Part shown: positions 30,317 to 31,918 of the stretch, in pieces
Numbering within the stretch: the stretch's first letter is position 1
How the letters are laid out: each line of letters opens with the position of its first letter
IMG/VR virus record: IMGVR_UViG_3300031898_000008
Coordinates: 1-31,918 of that record
Reading direction: 5' to 3' (one strand)
Length of the DNA: 31,918 nucleotides
From: a virus
Program-made: the position numbers and the translations under genes
Notes under the pieces: model-generated
The model's input: the letters and a program-made list of their open reading frames with translations, nothing else
What the model was told of the DNA's origin: nothing
Databases searched by the model: none

Positions 30317-30522
30317 CTAAACTGCTTAGACTCCAATGTTCCCGATGCTCTAAATGGTTCCTTGAAACACAGGTTGAAATCGACGAAAAACGCGGAGTTG
30401 TCACTTGTCAATTTTGCAAGCGAATACTAGATAAACTGAAATTACGAGCAGATGAATACGCGCGCGAGAAAGATCGAACTGAAAGTTTCTTAATGAAAAT
30501 TAAACGCAAAATGGGGAGGTGA
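30313..30522 (+). CDS. Zinc-ribbon protein
   Basis: A 69-residue protein from ATG 30313. CSRCSKWF and CQFCKRIL knuckles (residues 9-12 and 32-35) form a zinc ribbon, followed by a basic helix (EKDRTESFLMKIKRKMGR). It is third in the ribbon cluster, just before the holin-like gene. Confidence 0.7.
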   Translation: MTKLLRLQCSRCSKWFLETQVEIDEKRGVVTCQFCKRILDKLKLRADEYAREKDRTESFLMKIKRKMGR

Positions 30523-30531
30523 AAAAGCGAC

Positions 30532-30825
30532 ATGAACTTATTTTTAACTCCAGGATTCGCGTCGTTCCTCTTAGCGTTAGGTTCAGCGATTTTCTACGCA
30601 CTTATGGGAAAGTTCAAAACTCCTGAGGAATCCTTCAATTGGAGTAAGTTTCTTACATCGATAGCGGTCGGAGCGATCATCGGAATATTCGCGTGGGGTT
30701 GCAACATTCCAGTAACACCCGAATTCGTAATGAGTCAAATCGCCGCTTACGCAGGAGGTGTTGCGCTAGTCGAGTTCGGTATCAAAGGTGTCTTGCGTCG
30801 TTGGTTCCCTCAGTTGAAAGTCTAG
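30532..30825 (+). CDS. Membrane protein, holin-like
   Basis: A 97-residue protein behind GGGGAGGTGAAAAAG. Three hydrophobic segments are visible (ASFLLALGSAIFYALMG, SIAVGAIIGIFAWGCN and MSQIAAYAGGVALVEFGI), ending in a basic KGVLRRWFPQLKV. Size and topology fit a holin, but no lysin gene is recognised, so export or membrane remodelling is equally possible. Confidence 0.65.
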   Translation: MNLFLTPGFASFLLALGSAIFYALMGKFKTPEESFNWSKFLTSIAVGAIIGIFAWGCNIPVTPEFVMSQIAAYAGGVALVEFGIKGVLRRWFPQLKV

Positions 30826-30836
30826 GAGCAAAAGCA

Positions 30837-30980
30837 ATGGATAATATGCTTAAACGAATTCAGGCGCAGTTACTATTCATAGATCAAAGACTCGAATCGC
30901 TAGAACACGACATCGAGTTTTGCTCAAGGGAAATCGAAGCTATAAAAATCAAGTTAGCAAGATGTGGAATTGAGTTTTGA
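30837..30980 (+). CDS. Short coiled-coil peptide
   Basis: A 47-residue helical peptide from ATG 30837 with TAGGAGC upstream (RIQAQLLFIDQRLESLEHDI). Its stop overlaps the next gene by TTGA. A small oligomerising partner is likely; function unknown. Confidence 0.6.
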   Translation: MDNMLKRIQAQLLFIDQRLESLEHDIEFCSREIEAIKIKLARCGIEF

Positions 30981-31351
30981 TCGTAGAAATTCCTTGCGAA
31001 TATTCAGGGAAACGACCATACAAATTTTTTCCCATAAGATATTTTAGCAAAACCGAAGACGGAAAGCATACATGGTTGCGAGTAACAAAGCGACTCGATT
31101 ACAAAATAAAGTTACCCAAAAAGAACATTGATTTTGCGTTTGTGGCAGTAGAAACCCCTCAAAGCGAGAATGCAAAATATTGGTTCCTATTAAACGACAA
31201 TCTTGTTTTACGGGCGGGAGAATATGGCGGATTTGACATGTATGGCGATAAGCCAGAATTTCTCCGCGAAAACGAGCAAGTCTTTTCAATCGTCCCAATA
31301 AATTCATTTTACTTGCGAAGCGTCATGGTTTACGTCGTTCTTCTAAAATAA
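30977..31351 (+). CDS. Hypothetical protein
   Basis: A 124-residue beta-rich protein from TTG 30977 (TTGA overlap). It has several strands (FAFVAVETPQSENAKYWFLL; VFSIVPINSFYLRSVMVYVV) and many charged loops. No family is recognised. Confidence 0.6.
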   Translation: MIVEIPCEYSGKRPYKFFPIRYFSKTEDGKHTWLRVTKRLDYKIKLPKKNIDFAFVAVETPQSENAKYWFLLNDNLVLRAGEYGGFDMYGDKPEFLRENEQVFSIVPINSFYLRSVMVYVVLLK

Positions 31352-31369
31352 TCGAACGTCGCGATCTAA

Positions 31370-31471
31370 ATGGATTATGTTTGTGGTTTTTGCGGGGAAC
31401 ATTTCGAAACGTTGCAAGAAATGCGCAAGCATCAAGCACGGTGTCAGGGAAGCTATAAACGGATTGCTTAA
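31370..31471 (+). CDS. C2H2/C2HC zinc-finger peptide
   Basis: A 33-residue ORF from ATG 31370 (CGFCGEHFETLQEMRKHQAR, then C). Cys-x2-Cys, then His-x3-Cys spaced as in a classical zinc finger. The overlapping frame from 31377 lacks this pattern, so this frame is preferred. DNA binding is likely. Confidence 0.65.
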   Translation: MDYVCGFCGEHFETLQEMRKHQARCQGSYKRIA

Positions 31472-31586
31472 GGTTGCAAACGAATTCACACTTTTGGAGG
31501 TTCACGAAAACGAGTTTGCAATTTTCAAACCTGTAAAGAAAGAGGATAAACTTGAGAGATCAATTAACAGGAGATTTAACGGATAG
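31464..31586 (+). CDS. Possible small protein
   Basis: A 40-residue frame from TTG 31464 that begins within the end of the zinc-finger gene and ends within the next gene. The sequence (VANEFTLLEVHENEFAIFKP) looks protein-like, but the start is not well supported. A -1 type fusion with the zinc finger is another possibility. Confidence 0.35.
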   Translation: MLKVANEFTLLEVHENEFAIFKPVKKEDKLERSINRRFNG

Positions 31587-31731
31587 AGTAAACCAAGCAA
31601 TCAAGCACCGTCGCGACCTTAAACCCGCCGATCTCATGGTTATCATTGGTTATATCTCCGCATTATGGAGGCAAGGAGTTTACACTAGCGCACACGCGTT
31701 GACCAAAATACAAAAATTGCTAGAAGGTTAA
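31552..31731 (+). CDS. Hypothetical helical protein
   Basis: A 59-residue protein from TTG 31552 with AAAGAGGA upstream (TDRVNQAIKHRRDLKPADLM, then IIGYISALWRQGVY). It is the last viral gene on the right before the non-coding boundary. Function unknown. Confidence 0.6.
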   Translation: MRDQLTGDLTDRVNQAIKHRRDLKPADLMVIIGYISALWRQGVYTSAHALTKIQKLLEG

Positions 31732-31846
31732 ACGCTTAACGCTATTGAGCGCTTATAACTAAAAAAGCGAGAATGTAACAAATTTGTTAAAAATATAATA
31801 AAAGAGTTACAAAAAACTTGACCCCGAGCAAGACGCGAAACCAAAG
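31732..31846. other. Non-coding right boundary of the provirus
   Basis: An A/T-rich gap of 115 bases between the last viral gene and guaA. It holds an imperfect hairpin (TTAACGCTATTGAGCGCTTA, 31736-31755), the palindrome AACAAATTTGTT (31777-31788) and AATGTAACAAA (31772-31782), the exact reverse complement of TTTGTTACATT at the left end (21-31). An attachment site may lie here or in the guaA end. No matching direct repeat is seen in the first 108 bases. Confidence 0.5.
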
Positions 31847-31918
31847 CTATTCGAATTCAATTGTCGCCGGAGGCTTATCCGTAATGTCGTAGAGGACTCG
31901 CACAACCGAAGGTAGCCT
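31847..31918 (-). CDS. guaA: 3' end of host GMP synthase (partial)
   Basis: The minus strand reads LPSVVRVLYDITDKPPATIE and ends in FE plus stop. This is the C-terminal signature of GMP synthase, where VxYDITxKPPxTIEWE closes the dimerisation domain that helps bind XMP. Only the last 23 codons are inside the window. It marks chromosomal DNA and the right edge of the provirus. Confidence 0.88.
   Translation of the reverse strand, partial: RLPSVVRVLYDITDKPPATIEFE

Noticed and set aside
31377-31463. Frame beginning MFVVFAGNISKRCKKC
   Set aside because: The overlapping frame from 31370 gives a clean zinc finger, so this part is taken as its shadow; only the later section from about 31464 is kept as tentative.

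Overview
The window is an integrated, tailed (head-tail, HK97-type) archaeal virus of about 31.7 kb, followed at its right edge by the last 23 codons of a chromosomal GMP synthase gene on the minus strand. Several things point to an archaeal host, most plausibly of the TACK group (Bathyarchaeia or thaumarchaeal-like; this is inference from integrase and capsid style, not proven). They are TATA-box promoters (TTTAAATA, ATATATA) with no bacterial -35/-10 pairs, oligo-T terminators, an AEP-type primase-polymerase beside a family B DNA polymerase, an Hjc-type resolvase-like nuclease, and many tiny zinc-ribbon proteins, one with a TFIIB-like ribbon. Genes are packed tightly, with ATGA, GTGA, TTGA and TAATG stop-start overlaps throughout, and Shine-Dalgarno sites such as GGAGGT are common.

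Layout. 1-1925 (+): promoter, a Cys-rich mini-protein, a tyrosine integrase and a zinc-finger protein, ending in an oligo-T terminator. 2010-12969 (-): terminase large subunit, small proteins, resolvase-like nuclease, a frameshifted GNAT, a DUF1599/Nmad1 MazG-like protein, a nucleoside deoxyribosyltransferase-like protein, PolB, PrimPol-helicase, FolE, QueE, a PD-(D/E)XK nuclease, an AT-hook/zinc-ribbon protein and a winged-helix protein. 12966-19829 (-): tail module, read from high to low coordinates as tail terminator, tube protein, gp10-like completion protein, two overlapping tail-assembly chaperones, tape measure, hub and baseplate/fibre proteins; promoter TTTAAATA at 19880-19887. 19970-24439 (-): a winged-helix regulator, portal, connector or structural candidates, and a repeat-bearing fibre protein, closed by a hairpin plus T-run terminator. 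24440-24558: divergent promoter region. 24559-28022 (+): membrane peptide, prohead protease fused to a scaffold-like tail, cement protein and major capsid protein. 28073-31731 (+): accessory genes (zinc ribbons, winged helix, Cas4-like nuclease, holin-like membrane protein, coiled coils). 31732-31846: non-coding boundary. 31847-31918 (-): end of host guaA.

How it works together. The virus supplies its own priming (PrimPol), synthesis (PolB), resolution (Hjc-like), packaging (TerL/portal), capsid maturation and tail genes. It also carries two enzymes of 7-deazaguanine (preQ0) synthesis, FolE and QueE, in the same strand block as a deoxyribosyltransferase-like and a MazG-like/Nmad1 gene. QueD, QueC and a DpdA/TGT-type transferase are not seen. 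That combination, a possible nucleotide-pool route to modified viral DNA, is the most interesting candidate system here.

Several real genes were recovered that are too short or lack standard starts: 109-234, 3710-3868, 12520-12693, 12739-12969, 17537-17707, 22295-22381, 29548-29664, 30032-30121, 30108-30236, 30233-30316, 31370-31471 and 31552-31731. No tRNA, rRNA or CRISPR array is visible, and no gap above 300 bases is left without a gene.
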